The notes below the pieces were generated by a model. The model was not told where the DNA came from, did no database searches, and was given only the letters and a program-made list of their open reading frames with translations. A program made the translations under genes and the position numbers. Positions 22,457 through 33,415 of a DNA stretch of 64,000 bases are shown one piece after another. How positions within the stretch are numbered: position 1 is the first letter of the stretch; each line of letters begins with the position of its first letter. This DNA comes from Rhizophagus irregularis (Eukaryota; Glomeromycota; Glomeromycetes; Glomerales; Glomeraceae), in NCBI RefSeq assembly GCF_026210795.1, contig NC_089443.1:4030001-4094000 (forward strand), written 5' to 3'.

Positions 22457-25400
22457 ATGATGAGTTATATAAGAAGAAGAACGTCAAATAACACAATTTT
22501 TAAAAATATTGGTATTAGAAGACGTACTAATATCTCTCATTCTTGTCAAAACTTTGTTCCGGCTTCATCAAGATTTAACAATAATAACAGTGCTAGTAAT
22601 ACTAGTAAAACTAATAGAACTAAAAAACCTTTTACTGACAGGTCGAATTTAGAAATACAAAAAGAACGACATGTACAGAATGAAGAAAATATGACACAAC
22701 ATAATGATTATGACTTCTTTGAAAGCGAAATACAAGATATCGAAGAAGAAAGTATTATACAAATTGAAGATAATACTATAATACAAGATGTTGTTGGTGA
22801 GAAGAATAGAGTACGAGATAATAATTCTAACGAAGACATTGGGTGCATTATCGAAACCAGAAACTCTCACGTAAAATACGATAGTGATTATGCACCATAT
22901 TTTCCAAATGCGACAATTTTCATGCTTTTTACATAGTGTACAAAGCATATGATAGGTATTATAAAGTAATTTATATATTGTGACAAATATGATAGTATTA
23001 TTAAAATATATTTAAGGTGTCACAGCGTATAGAATTAGTAAAAATTCTGAAACACCCAGAATTTAAATGTAACAAAGTACCAAATAATCTTGCCTCATTA
23101 AAGCGATATCGAAATGGATTGCCATTATTACCAGTCAAAAGTCATTCTGTTAGAATTGATTCAAGACAGACACCATCTACGTCTAATTCACGCAAAGATG
23201 CATATTATTTTTCAATATTAGATCATATTAAAACGATTTTAAGTAATCCCTCTTTAAAAAATAATATGTATTTTGGACCCGGGATTGAAGTTAGTACCAA
23301 TAGGACAGAATTTTGGCATGGTACTCTATGGCAAGAATCACCACTTTTCGGCTGTAAAAAAATGACAATTAATAATAGTAAGCCAAGTTTTTATTAAAAT
23401 ACGTAATATTAATATTAATATTAATAATATTTTATACTATTGATAATTAATATTTTATTAGTAATGTTTTTTACGGGAGAATTTATTCAATATAGAATAG
23501 AGTCTAATACAAAAATCGGTAGAATTCTTGCTTTTGTAACGGATAAAAACAATAATACAAAAATCAAAGTTCAACAATTTTTATATAATTACGAATTACC
23601 ACGTAATTTTCACAGTGCAGCTCGTGATTCAACAAAGTTGCGGATGACTGATTGGGTAATCATGATTTCAGAATCTAGGATTATTACAAGAATTTCAGTA
23701 TGGCTCAAAGATAATCAAGAATCCTCTTCTTATGATTACAAAGTTGATGAGATTTTGTACAAATTCAATAATCGTTATATGATGAGACCAATAAAATTTC
23801 GTCATTATCATCCGAGTGAATATATTAAATTACATCCATCACCACTTGGAATACAAACATTGAAAATTTTTATTGATTTATATTTTGACGACTTTGGTAC
23901 CTTCAGGACATCCTATTACAGTTTGGGTGGTTTATATGTTCAATTTGGAAACTTTCCTTTAAAGTTGCGGCAACAATTAAAAAATCATTTTTTAATTGGT
24001 TTAGTTCCATTCGGAAGTAATTTTGAAGATTTTATAAGGCCATTCATCAATGATTTATTAATACTTCAAAAAGGTCTTTTTATGAAAATTGGTAATGAAG
24101 AATATTGGATCAGTGGTGGCTTAGGTGTAGTGACAGCTGATCTTCCCTAAGGGAATGATCTTGCAGGCATTTTAAGACATAATGTTAACCTGGGCTGTAG
24201 ATCTTGTAAATCTACTAAAGAAGAATTGACATTATTAGATTACGATATTCAATTGCATAGTCGTTATCATCATATTACAAATGATGAATTTCTGGAGATC
24301 TAACAATGTGGAAATCGAAGTACAAAAATCACAAATGCAAGATCTTTTGGTTTGTATTTAAAACCTAATATTCTTGATGAACTATTTAGGGATCGTCATA
24401 TCCAAACACCACAGGATCCTTTTCATATGATGGCTGGATTAGGTGGAAGGCTTTTGGATTCAACTTTTGAAATCTTTACTAAAGAAGGTCTTGAAAATTT
24501 TATTATAACATGGAAGAATTTCGAGATGCCAACAACGTGGTCGCGCCAACAAAACCCTGTTACATATTGACATAGTTATTTTATGTCTGATGTTTTAAGG
24601 TTAACAATGATATTTCCTTTTTTATTAAAAAGGTTTCTTGATAATACCATAGTAAAAAGCGAAGTTATTCAAGAAATCAAAAGTTAAAACTCTTTGCAAT
24701 GAGCTTCACAAGCAGTTTTATTGATCAAACAATGTTGGATTAATTTTGCACTTTTAGCAAAATTAGTTTTTACATCCACATTAAAGAGTACCGATTATAT
24801 AAGAATTGATCAACTAACAAAAACTTTTTCTGATGTTGTATTAAAAGTAAGGATTTAATGATTTCTTAACGGATTATTAAATTTACTGATTTAATTTATA
24901 CTTGTATTTTTTTAGCTTTTTCCAAATGATTTCAGAAATCTTCCGAATTTACATGCTTTAAAACATTTATCAGAACATGCAAAACGTTATGGAAGTTTTG
25001 TGAATATTTCTGTATCTTTAAAAGAAATGGTTCATAGACTATTTAAAAATCAAGTACCACATATGAATAAAAAGAACCTGGAATTGGACTTTATAAAGCG
25101 TGAAAATACTTTACAAGGTATTAGGTAATAATAATTTAATAAATTTAACGAGTAATTAATTCATAATATTTCATATTTATTATCTTATATTTTATATAGA
25201 TTTATCTTTGATAATGGATTTGATGAGCATTATCAAAATACTCAATTTTCATCCATGTTACATAATCATAAACTTAAATTTTTATGTGATACATGGTATA
25301 TTCTATCAGCTTCAATGAACGATGATATCAGCGAAGGTAAAATAATTAATATTTATAATTTGCTCGTTAAATGGTTTTATTACTTAATATTATATATGTA

Positions 25401-26018
25401 TTATTTAGATCAAGTAACTATACATTCTCCGTTAAAAAACTATATTAATATTACAGTTAGTGGCAAATGGAGTTTACAAGAAATCAGAAAAGCGGGTTTT
25501 AATGGCAAAGATCTTGATGATAATATGAAGAGTGATTTGTATTGGGCGTATAGTTTTATTTCAAGAATGATGCCTTGATTATTAACACTAAAGTAATATT
25601 TTACCGTCAAGTTTTATTTGAAATATTAGATGATGATAGCTCTTTAAGAAGTACAGTGAAACTTCATGTCGGTGATATAGTTGATGTACCTGAAGTTTCT
25701 GGTGACAATGACGATGATAATGAAGAATGGTTTGCAAAAATTATTGCAATTATTATTCATAAAGATAATAATAATAACAATTGCATTTTTTTAATGTTTG
25801 ATTGGTTTGAATATCTTAATTTTGATACTAATATATAGTGTCATTATTATAAATTACAAGAAAGAGAGAATTGGAAAAGGATTCATCCAATTACAATTAT
25901 TTCGGGTCAGCCAAAGTTACATTTTATTTATAATTGCAACGAATCTTGTATAATAGGAAAACATGATGTAAATAATAGGATTTTTTATAGAAATGATTAT
26001 TTATATACTACTGTATAA
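22457..26018 (+). pseudogene. tnp2/CACTA-like transposase gene, copy B, broken
   Basis: About six coding blocks match copy A in order: 22457-22954 (DSDYAPYFPNATIFMLFT, then TAG), 23017 onward (LVKILKHPEF, LPLLPVKSHSVRI, NNMYFGPGIEVSTNRTEFWH), 23464-24857 (DLYFDDFGTFRTSYYSLGGL, GLGVVTADLP, HNVNLGCRSCKSTKEE, RHIQTPQDPFHMMAGLGGRL, WKNFEMPTTWSRQQNP), 24917-25126 (EMVHRLFKNQVPH), about 25200-25341, and a last block ending NWKRIHPITIISGQPKLHFI. The region 25650-25790 (VKLHVGDIVDVPEVSG) resembles a BAH-like domain. At least seven in-frame stops are present. The one at 24148-24150 is TAA where copy A has CAA (DLPQGND), a C-to-T change. The TAG at 22934 occupies the same position as a TAG in copy A (12225). 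The zinc-binding-like CRSC is intact. Function would have been DNA transposition; it is dead. Confidence 0.7.
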
Positions 26019-26515
26019 TAATAATATAATAGTTTGCAAAGTAATCCTAATAAAATGATTATTAATAAATATTTTACAATCCTTATAAAATAATTAAAAT
26101 TATCGTACTGGTCTTAAAATGCATATTAAGACCAGTATGATAATTTATATAAATAAGCATTTTATAACCATTATTATTTTTAATGGATTTTTGCTAAGTA
26201 TTTGCAATTTCTTTTGTAATATTTGCTTTAGCCTGGAAGAAAATGTTGTAAAATAGGGCTGGATATTTATGGCATTTTCTGTCTTTCAATTACTTTGTCT
26301 GGGGGTAGCCTGACAATTTGTTGTTATCCGTCAGTCGTAGCAACTAGCATTTTTTTACAATATTATGATTTTAAGAAACAAACCACTTTCAAAAAAATTT
26401 AAAGAAAGAACTAACAAAAATATTATCATTTTTATTATTCTTTACAAAATCTCAGAATTATCTGCTCTAACTATTATCCTAAGGTTATGTATTAAATTTT
26501 AAGGATAAATCTAAT
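26019..26515. other. Non-coding, with a 50-bp near-perfect palindrome
   Basis: 26097-26146 is an inverted repeat centred on ATGCAT with two mismatches in 25 bp (arms contain ACTGGTCTTAA). The core ACTGGTC recalls the CACTGGTC ends of the large elements. A GC-richer patch lies at 26230-26330. No gene was seen. Confidence 0.6.
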
Positions 26516-26828
26516 TGTAACAGCCTGTTACGTGTCTTATTTGTAACAACCCCCAATTTTATCCAATTAAAATTTAAGATCAGGCGTAATGTAAACAAAA
26601 ACAAAAGATCAGTCGTGTAACTAAGACAAAAGAATTTTTTAAAAAATTTCAAGAAACTGCTTATAACTTAAAATTTTGTCTATGAAACTGTCTTAAATAC
26701 ATTAAGTAAAAGTTTTCCAAATTAAATTTTGCATATAAAAATTTTATTTGTGAAACACATATTAAATTTATTATTAAAAAAAAATAAAAAAAGGATGTTA
26801 CAAATAAGATATGTAACAGGCTGTTACA
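26516..26828. mobile_element. MITE, 313 bp, TGTAACAGCCTGTTAC ends, AAT target duplication
   Basis: Inward-read ends are TGTAACAGCCTGTTACGTGT and TGTAACAGCCTGTTACATAT, followed by CTTATTTGTAACA on both sides, giving about 34 bp of inverted repeat that is itself partly palindromic. AAT flanks both sides (26513-26515 and 26829-26831). The interior is AT-rich without a gene. The 3-bp duplication fits CACTA-like or Harbinger-like mobilisation but the termini do not decide. Confidence 0.8.
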
Positions 26829-27211
26829 AATACATTTTTTCAAATTTTAAATATATTTTACAAAGAGTACATTTTATTAATCATGATTGTTTTATATATA
26901 TATACAGTATATATATATATTTTAAAATTAAAAATGACGTATCCATCCACTCACATACGAAAAGAAAAGAATAAAAAAGAGAAGAAAAGAATAAAAAAAA
27001 AGGAAGAAAAGAAACATACTTCACTCACCCATAATAATCCACTAATAAAATTATTATTATTAATGTATAATAAATAATAAACATATATTACAATAAAAAT
27101 ATTTTTGTGATGTTAATTCAGTGTTAATATGATATCATTATGATGTAGTTACGATATTAAATAAATGTAAAACATTTTCTGTAATATTAATTCGATATTA
27201 ATATGATATCA
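26829..27211. other. Non-coding, microsatellites
   Basis: Contains a TA-rich run near 26895-26925 and A/G-rich AAAGAA repeats at 26955-27020. No gene is present. Confidence 0.5.
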
Positions 27212-27310
27212 GTCAGTGAAAATGTCATTTCTCTTGCCAATCATTAATTAAAATAATTTTGTGTAATCATAATTGAATATATCACCACATAGCTAAAAAA
27301 AGAAATTTTT
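27212..27310. mobile_element. Solo end of the TTAA element family
   Basis: About 95 bp starting CAGTCAGTGAAAATGTCATT and continuing ATCATTAATTAAAATAATTT, GTGTAA, ATAATTGAATAT, AGCTAAAAAAAGAAATT match the right end of the 8867-10278 element read inward. Similarity stops near 27310. No second end was found nearby, so it is a truncated copy. Confidence 0.65.
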
Positions 27311-27450
27311 AATGCATACTCTATGGTTTCCCTTTCTTGGGAATTTACGACCATTCTATTCCTAAGTATTTTCTCCATAATATAAAGCTGATTCTCGGTA
27401 AGGCAATTTATCCATCTTTTATAGGAGTCATTTACATCTTCAAACGTTAT

Positions 27451-27666
27451 TCAGTCAATATCCCTCTTTTCAAACTGCTTTCCAATAGCTTGGATTTTCC
27501 AGTATATATTCCCAATTGTAGTAGCATAATTTTTCCACCTCTTATATGCTTCTTGACGAACCTCCTGCCACCACACGCTATCTACCTTACTTGCTACAAT
27601 AAGGTCAGTATCTGGAATCTTTGCAACAATACGTTCAACTATTTCTACTGGTAACTGGTCCAACAT
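27451..27666 (-). CDS. Short F-box reading frame
   Basis: The minus-strand frame starts at ATG 27666 and opens directly with an F-box: LDQLPVEIVERIVAKIPDTD, then LIVASKVDSVWWQEVRQEAY. F-box proteins bring substrates to SCF ubiquitin ligases through Skp1, and residues 3-45 cover the usual 40-45-residue motif. The open frame is only 71 codons with little beyond the motif, so it lacks a substrate-binding domain. It lies 103 bp from an unrecognised frame on the same strand (27770-28216). Both are richer in GC than their surroundings and lack introns, unlike the host genes in this window. Origin from the host or from an invading element is undecided. Confidence 0.55.
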   Translation of the reverse strand: MLDQLPVEIVERIVAKIPDTDLIVASKVDSVWWQEVRQEAYKRWKNYATTIGNIYWKIQAIGKQFEKRDID

Positions 27667-27769
27667 GATGTTATGTTACTTACCATATAGGCTATATTCA
27701 ATTACCATATACTTATTACACACGGATAAAAAATATAGATTAAATTTACACAGGAACCTATATGGGAAC

Positions 27770-28216
27770 TTATGCAAGAAGTTCTGCTAAGGTCTTTTCA
27801 GCATCATTCCAGGTAACTGCATTCTTTGGAATATCTTCTGATGCATATTCCTTAATTAAGTCATAATACAATACGAAGAGGGCCTCAAACTTAGGTAAGA
27901 GAGCTTGCTTATTCTTGTATGACTCATGAACTTTTGCTATCTTAGCGGCATATGCTTGATCTCTAGCATCCTTATCCTCTAAAAACAACTTTCTTGCCAC
28001 GAACTTCACATATGATATAGGAGACTTTGCTGTTTTGATTCGATTGATATACCTTACATGATCCTGGACGAGATAGCTGGTTTTGCTGAACCCAGACATT
28101 AGTGCTATTATTACAATATCTTTTAAAACATTGATAATTTCAAGAACAGTTTTGTCAGATTCAAAATAATTGTTGCCAATGCTTCTAATGCCTGTAAATT
28201 CGGTATATGTTGACAT
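27770..28216 (-). CDS. Unrecognised intronless frame, 148 aa
   Basis: ATG at 28216, 148 codons, no intron. The product is mostly helical with charged repeats: TVLEIINVLKDIVIIALMSG, FVARKLFLEDKDARDQAYAA, FEALFVLYYDLIKEYASEDI, ending EKTLAELLA. No signal peptide or membrane span is clear; the segment around residues 25-42 is hydrophobic but contains charged residues. Codon use is richer in GC than in neighbouring host exons. With the F-box frame just downstream it may form part of a former gene block interrupted by the nested elements to the right. I cannot assign a function. Confidence 0.5.
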   Translation of the reverse strand: MSTYTEFTGIRSIGNNYFESDKTVLEIINVLKDIVIIALMSGFSKTSYLVQDHVRYINRIKTAKSPISYVKFVARKLFLEDKDARDQAYAAKIAKVHESYKNKQALLPKFEALFVLYYDLIKEYASEDIPKNAVTWNDAEKTLAELLA

Positions 28217-28413
28217 GATTCCTTGTACTTTTTTGTACTTTGTAATAAATAGGAATCTTCAAATTGACTGTACATTCAAGTGAGAAAAAATATATGTTTA
28301 CTGCAATAAGGGCAATGACAGATATTACCTAATATCAGTTTATTATAAGAGCTTACTTTCCCTCCCCAGGTAAGATATATTATATATGTAATTTCCTTAT
28401 ATATAGTATATAT

Positions 28414-31400
28414 CACTGGTCAGAATAGTCCATTTCGGCAAAATTTTAAATTGCCGAATGTTGGACGAAATTTGGTCTGACCTTAGCCGATCAGTACCAA
28501 AAAAATCGGCAACTAATTTTATGGACGATTTGCACTGTAACGCCTGCCAATTGTTAACAAATCAATCAGTAGAAATTGGCAACAAATCGGTAAAATTAAA
28601 TTGATGATTGTTAATAAACCTAATAATTATTATTACCGATTTTTGTACATTTAGCTGATTCTAATTTTATAATAATTTATTAATTAAATTTTATTAATTA
28701 AATTTTATTAATTCATTTTATTAAAAATTACATATTAAATTAATATATAGCTATCTATCATCTATCTATATACACCATCCACCGTCCACCATCCATCATC
28801 CATCCATCATCCTCATCTAACCTGATAAAAGTCTGAAAAAAACCTACCAGAAAAGGAGGAAACAGTTAGTAATTCATTTTTTATAATAAAAAAAATGAAG
28901 TTTCAAAAATATTTCGAAACTTACCCACCCATCCGATAAAATCCGAAGGAGAGAGAACCTACAAAAAAATTAAAGAAACGGTTAGCAAACCGAGTCTTTA
29001 ATAAAAAAATTTGTTTCAAAATATTTTGAAACTTACCAAACCAAAAATCCGAAGTGGAAATCTACAAAAAAAAGGAAGAAACAATTAAAGTTTCTTCGAT
29101 AAAATAATTTGTAAGAAAGAAACGATTAGTTTTTTACTAAAAAAGTTTTGCAAAAAAAACAAAACTTTGAAACACACCTATCCAACGTCCAAGAACTGGA
29201 GGCCGAAACCTACAAAATATAAAAAAAAATTAAAAAAAATAATTATTTTAAAGAGTTTCAAAGTTTTCGAAACTCACCTATATATCCAACGCCCAAGAAT
29301 CGGAAGCTGAAACTTACAAAGAAAAAAAAAATAATTAAAAAAAAATGTTTTTTTTTTGAGTTTCGATTATTTCACTTCGAAACTCACCCATATATCCAAA
29401 GCCCCAGGCCGAAACCTACTACAAAGAAGAAAAAAAAAATTAAAAAAATATTTTTTAGAGTTTCGAAGTTTTTGAAACTCACCTAGTATATATCCAAAGC
29501 CCAAGAAGTCAAGAACCGAAAGCTGAACCTATAAAAATAAAAATATAAATTTAAAAAATTTTTTTTCGCCCAATAGAAGAATAAAAGCGAAAGAAAGGAA
29601 AAGAATAAAAAAAAATGTTAGAAATTAAAATTAACGTTTTTTATCAAAGTTTTGAAAACGAAACTTACCTGGAATATCGGCGTCCAAGTTGGAGCCGATT
29701 TCCTATATAAAAAAATAAAAAAAAAAAGTTTTTAAAAAAGTTTCGAAACATTTGTTTCGAAACTTACCTGGAATATCGGCGTCCTCGTTGGAGCCGAATT
29801 CCTACAAAAAAAATAAAAAAAAACGTTAAATATAACGTTTTTTATATTAAAGTTTCAAAAATTTTCGAAACTTAACTTTGGGATTCGGTATCCACGCTAG
29901 AACATTCCTAAATAAAATAATAAAAAAAAACGTTTTTTTTATTAAAAATGTTTTATTAAAGAAGTTTCAAAACTTTAGTTTCGAAACTTACCTGGAATAT
30001 CGGCGTCCTTGTTGGAGCCGAATTCCTACAAAAAAAAATAAAAAAAACATTAAATATAACGTTTTTTATATTAAAGTTTCAAAAATTTTTAAAACTTTAC
30101 CTAGGAAACGGTATCCACACCGGAACCGATTTCCCACAAAAATAAATAAAAAAAAATGTTTTTTTTGTTAAAAAAACGTTATTTAAGAAAGTTTCGAAAC
30201 TTTTTTTTCGAAACTTAACTTTGGGATTCGGTATCCACGCTGGAACCAATATCCCTACAAAAAAATTAAAAAAAACGTTAATATTTAACGTTTTTTATAT
30301 TAAAGTTTCGAAAATTTTCGAAACTTTACTTTGGAATTCGGCATTCACGCTGGAACTGATTCTCTACAAAAAAATAAAAAAAATGTTAAATATTTAACGT
30401 TTTTTATATTAAAGTTTCGAAAATTTTTGAAACTTTACTTTGGGATTCGGTATCCACGCCGGAACCGATTCCCTACAAAAAAATTAAAAAAAACGTTAAA
30501 TATTTAACATTTTTTATATTAAAGTTTCAAAAATTTTCGAAACTTTACTTTGGGATTCGGTATCCACGCTGGAACCGATTCCCTACAAAAAAAATATAAT
30601 AAAAAACGTTAATATTTAATGTTTTTTTATTAAAGTTTCAAAATTTTCAAAACTTTATTTTGGGATTTGGTATCCACGCTGGAACCGATTTCCTACAAAA
30701 AAAAATATAATAAAAAATGTTAATATTTAACGTTTTTTTATTAAAGTTTCGAAAATTTCGAAACTTAACTTTGGGATTCGATATCCACGCTAGAACCGAT
30801 ATCCCTATATAAAAAATAATAAAAAAAAAACGTTTTTAATATAAAAACGTTTTATTAAAGAAAGTTTTGAAATTCTTTTTTCGAAACTTAACTTTGGGAT
30901 TCAGTATCTACGTCAGAACCGATTCCCTACAAAAAAATAAAAAAAAAACGTTAATATTTAACGTTTTTTATATTAAAGTTTCAAAAATTTTCAAAACTTT
31001 ACCTGGAATATCGGTATCCACGCTGGAACCGAATTCCTATATAAAAAAATAATAAAAAAAACGTTTTTTTATTAAAAACGTTTTATTAAAGAAAGTTTCG
31101 AAAATTTATTTCGAAACTTTACCTAGGGAAACGGTATCCACGTCGGAACTGATTTCCTACCATAATAAATGAAAAAAAAACGTTTTTTAGTTAGAAAACG
31201 TTTTTTTTAAGATAGTTTCGAAAATCTTTTGAAACTTTATCTAGGGAAACGGTATCCACACTGGAACCGATTTCCTGCAAAAAATATAAAAAAGAAACGT
31301 TTTTATCTAAAAACGTTTTTTTTTAAAAGAAAGTTTCAAAATTTTTCAAAACTTTACCTGTAATATCAGTATCTAAGCCGGAACCGATTTTCTTTACTAA

Positions 31401-31947
31401 AAGTATAAAAAAGAAACGTTTTTTAACGTTAAAAAATGTTTTTTTAAAGAAATTTTGAAACTTTTTTAATTTAATAAAAAGTTACCGAATTCAATGTGTA
31501 CATTTATGTGAAGAACTAAGGTGTAAAAAAGGGAAGGGAAAAGGACGAAAGAGAGGGAGGAAAGGATGCGAAAAGTTTAAAAAGTTTAAAAAAGTTTCTG
31601 TAAAATGTCGATCTTAATCATCTGATGATTTCAACAACTGATTTGCCGAATTATTGCCAATTTTTACCAATTTGGCAAATTTGGCAAAATTGTGTCGATT
31701 TATATGACCAATCGGCATAATTTTACTGAATGAACTTAAAGGAACAATTTTTCGTATATCAATCAGTATAAGTTGATTTTCCACCAAAAGACTGAACAAG
31801 CTTTTGTTTAACAATCAGTATCAGTCAATTTGTAATTGATTTTACCGATTTTTGCCATTGGTCAAAAAATGTGATGAATCACATGACCAATCGGCAAAAA
31901 TCATGCCGAAAGCTCTTAACGGTCAAAAGTTTTGATTTCGACCAGTG
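28414..31947 (-). mobile_element. CACTG-terminal DNA element, copy 2, 3534 bp, filled by an intron-like repeat array
   Basis: Ends are CACTGGTCAGAATAGTCC (left) and, read inward from the right, CACTGGTCGAAATCAAAACT. TAT flanks both sides (28411-28413 and 31948-31950). The left end matches the right end of copy 1 (CACTGGTCAAAATAGTCC) and the right end matches the left end of copy 1 (CACTGGTCGAAATAAAAACT), so copy 2 is the same family in reverse orientation. The purine-rich tract at 31525-31570 is the reverse complement of the C/T tract of copy 1 and lies in the same relative place. No transposase gene is inside. A CACTA/EnSpm-type non-autonomous element is the best assignment. Confidence 0.85.
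28840..31450 (-). repeat. Tandem array of about 23 intron-like units, about 110 bp each, minus strand
   Basis: On the minus strand each unit reads T-rich tract, GTAG, an exon-like segment of usually 34 nt (for example GAATTCGGCTCC to GATATTCCAG), then GTAAGT or GTAAAG. It continues with a hairpin of the AGTTTCGAAA/TTTCGAAACT type and a second hairpin ACGTTAAATATTTAACGT. Acceptor-like CTAC or CTAT (plus strand) recurs near 28949, 29052, 29207, 29305, 29413, 29526, 29702, 29802, 29905, 30026, 30132, 30251, 30363, 30472, 30582, 30692, 30804, 30926, 31034, 31157, 31275 and others. Units at 28850-29000 still carry GGTTAGCAAACC, close to the GGTTACTAACC hairpin of copy 1. The branch site is less canonical elsewhere. 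A 34-nt exon is not a codon multiple, arguing against coding. Confidence 0.85.
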
Positions 31948-32042
31948 TATGTAACTTAAGATTTTCAATTACCCCCTTCCCCTAGAATATTAGGTAATAT
32001 CTGGCACTGCCCTAACCTAACCGCATTCTTTGGCAATCATGT

Positions 32043-32500
32043 TCAGATAATCTTGTTTGCATTTTTCACATGGCAGTATCCTGCAGTTTCAAATTTAAGA
32101 GCTTTCAATGTTTTGGATGCATTTTCTGAACAAGTGATAAGTGCAGGACTATTTGGCTGCTCCTCTAGAATAAATCCATCTGTATGGACACGTTGTACTT
32201 TATCCTTGTATGGTTCTAATAACTCTGAAGTTGTCTTACATCCATGTGTTAGTAGGAATGGAGCGATTCTAGGATATTCCCCCTTGAAGGGATTACCTGG
32301 GTTTATGAACTGGAATCGCCACTGGTCAGATCCTACTAGTATGATGGAGTCAAGTGTATGGTCTTCCAGAAACTTGAATGGGTCTGTTTGATCTGTGGTA
32401 AGGGTCTTGTAGTTGCGTTTCCTTTAGCAAAGCGCTTGTATATACTCACTGAATATTACAATTTCAGAGATCCTTGCTTTTTGATCATATATCAGAGCAT
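32043..32500 (-). pseudogene. Fossil fragment of a family B DNA-polymerase-like gene, probably from a virus-like or selfish element
   Basis: The minus strand shows a block of coherent, GC-richer coding sequence with the wording PRIAPFLLTHG, then LLEPYKDKVQRVHTDGFILE, which resembles the region around motif C of viral and selfish-element family B polymerases, where the metal-binding motif is DTD; here it reads HTDG. It is a C-terminal piece only. It is broken (at least one or two breaks plus loss of the 5' part) and looks old. The family call rests on short motif resemblance and is tentative. It begins about 30 bp beyond the nested MITE and abuts another gene fragment on the plus strand. Confidence 0.4.
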
Positions 32501-32545
32501 TAGGTTTTCCATCCTGTATTTAGCAAGAAATTTATTGCTTTGCAG

Positions 32546-33014
32546 AACGATACTGCGCAAAGTTTCAAGCTTATGCAATTTGATGCGCCAGACTTTGCTG
32601 TGCCGTTGCTTTATGTGAGTAATTTCACTACGTCTATTGTACGCGTGATGATGGTCAGTGATGATCAAAATGCCAATATAGCAAGAAAAGTGATATGTCC
32701 GTTTTATTTTGGAACATTTATAGAGGCGGGAATTGATTAACATCGTGATGACATGTCTCAAGAAGCTAGCTGAACAATAAATCAACATACCTTATTATTG
32801 TTTACGGAATATAATATCGATGATGTAAATTATGGTAAGTTTGAGTATATCGCTTAATTTTTCATTTTTTTATTTGCACAAGGCGGATAAAAGGGTTCAC
32901 TAACCAGGACATCACCTTTTTATATAATTTGCAGGATCAATTTTGGAATACGCTTGGGGAAATTACGTTAATATGATCGCATTACAAAAATCTGATCAAC
33001 CGCCTCTACAATAA
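32546..33014 (+). pseudogene. 3' fragment of an unrecognised two-exon gene with in-frame stops
   Basis: The exon 32546-32834 follows a good acceptor (TTGCTTTGCAG) and ends at G|GTAAGT. The second exon 32935-33014 follows a CTAAC branch site and TTTGCAG and ends TAA. The frame reads FDAPDFAVPLLYVSNFTTSI, ICPFYFGTFIEAGID, HRDDMSQEAS, LLLFTEYNIDDVNYG, then SILEYAWGNYVNMIALQK. Stops at 32738 (TAA) and 32771 (TGA) break it. The 5' part is missing, replaced by the polymerase-like fragment. HRDDMSQEAS and the following helix recall the C-terminal parts of large repeated fungal gene families (Crinkler-type among them), but I cannot assign it. Confidence 0.5.
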
Positions 33015-33400
33015 AAGAATTTAACGCTATTCATATGTAAAGATCATCAAGGAGCCTTTTTTACATAAGAATTTTGAGAATATGCGAGAAAGTTTGAAAA
33101 TAAATTATTGCTTCCCGTGATACATGTGACGTCTATACTAAATGTTACTACGCATTTATTTATTCAAGTTCTGTCTTGTTAATAAAAGAATATGTTAGCA
33201 TACATGTATGCATGCTCAATTCACTTTCCACAATCCCATAACCTACTCGGCTACTCCATATATATCTGAATTTGGTAAATTAATTGTGCCTGATTTATTG
33301 ATTGTATGAGAAAAAAATAGGTTGAAAAAAAATATAATTGTATGCGAACTGATACGTTGTACAGCCTTTATTCTTTCGGCAAGAATTTTACCTGCGCGTC
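33015..33400. other. Non-coding, nothing recognised
   Basis: Between two gene fragments; moderate GC, no coherent frame or repeat. Confidence 0.3.
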
Positions 33401-33415
33401 AATTTTCTCACATGA

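Larger units (their letters stand above)
28310..32012. mobile_element. Harbinger-like MITE split by the second CACTG element
   Basis: Inward-read ends are GGGCAATGACAGATATTACC (from 28310) and GGGCAGTGCCAGATATTACC (from 32012), each continuing TAATAT. TAA flanks both sides (28307-28309 and 32013-32015), the PIF/Harbinger duplication. Only about 170 bp belong to this MITE (28310-28413 and 31948-32012); the rest is the CACTG element inserted into it. No gene is inside. Confidence 0.8.

Noticed and set aside
29878-31052. Reading frames inside the second array
   Set aside because: They lie antisense to the intron-like units and reflect the 110-bp repeat, with Lys/Phe-rich product from A and T runs.
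32053-32618. Plus-strand frames of 112 and 86 codons
   Set aside because: Antisense to a more coherent minus-strand coding block with polymerase-like motifs; no plausible splice sites.
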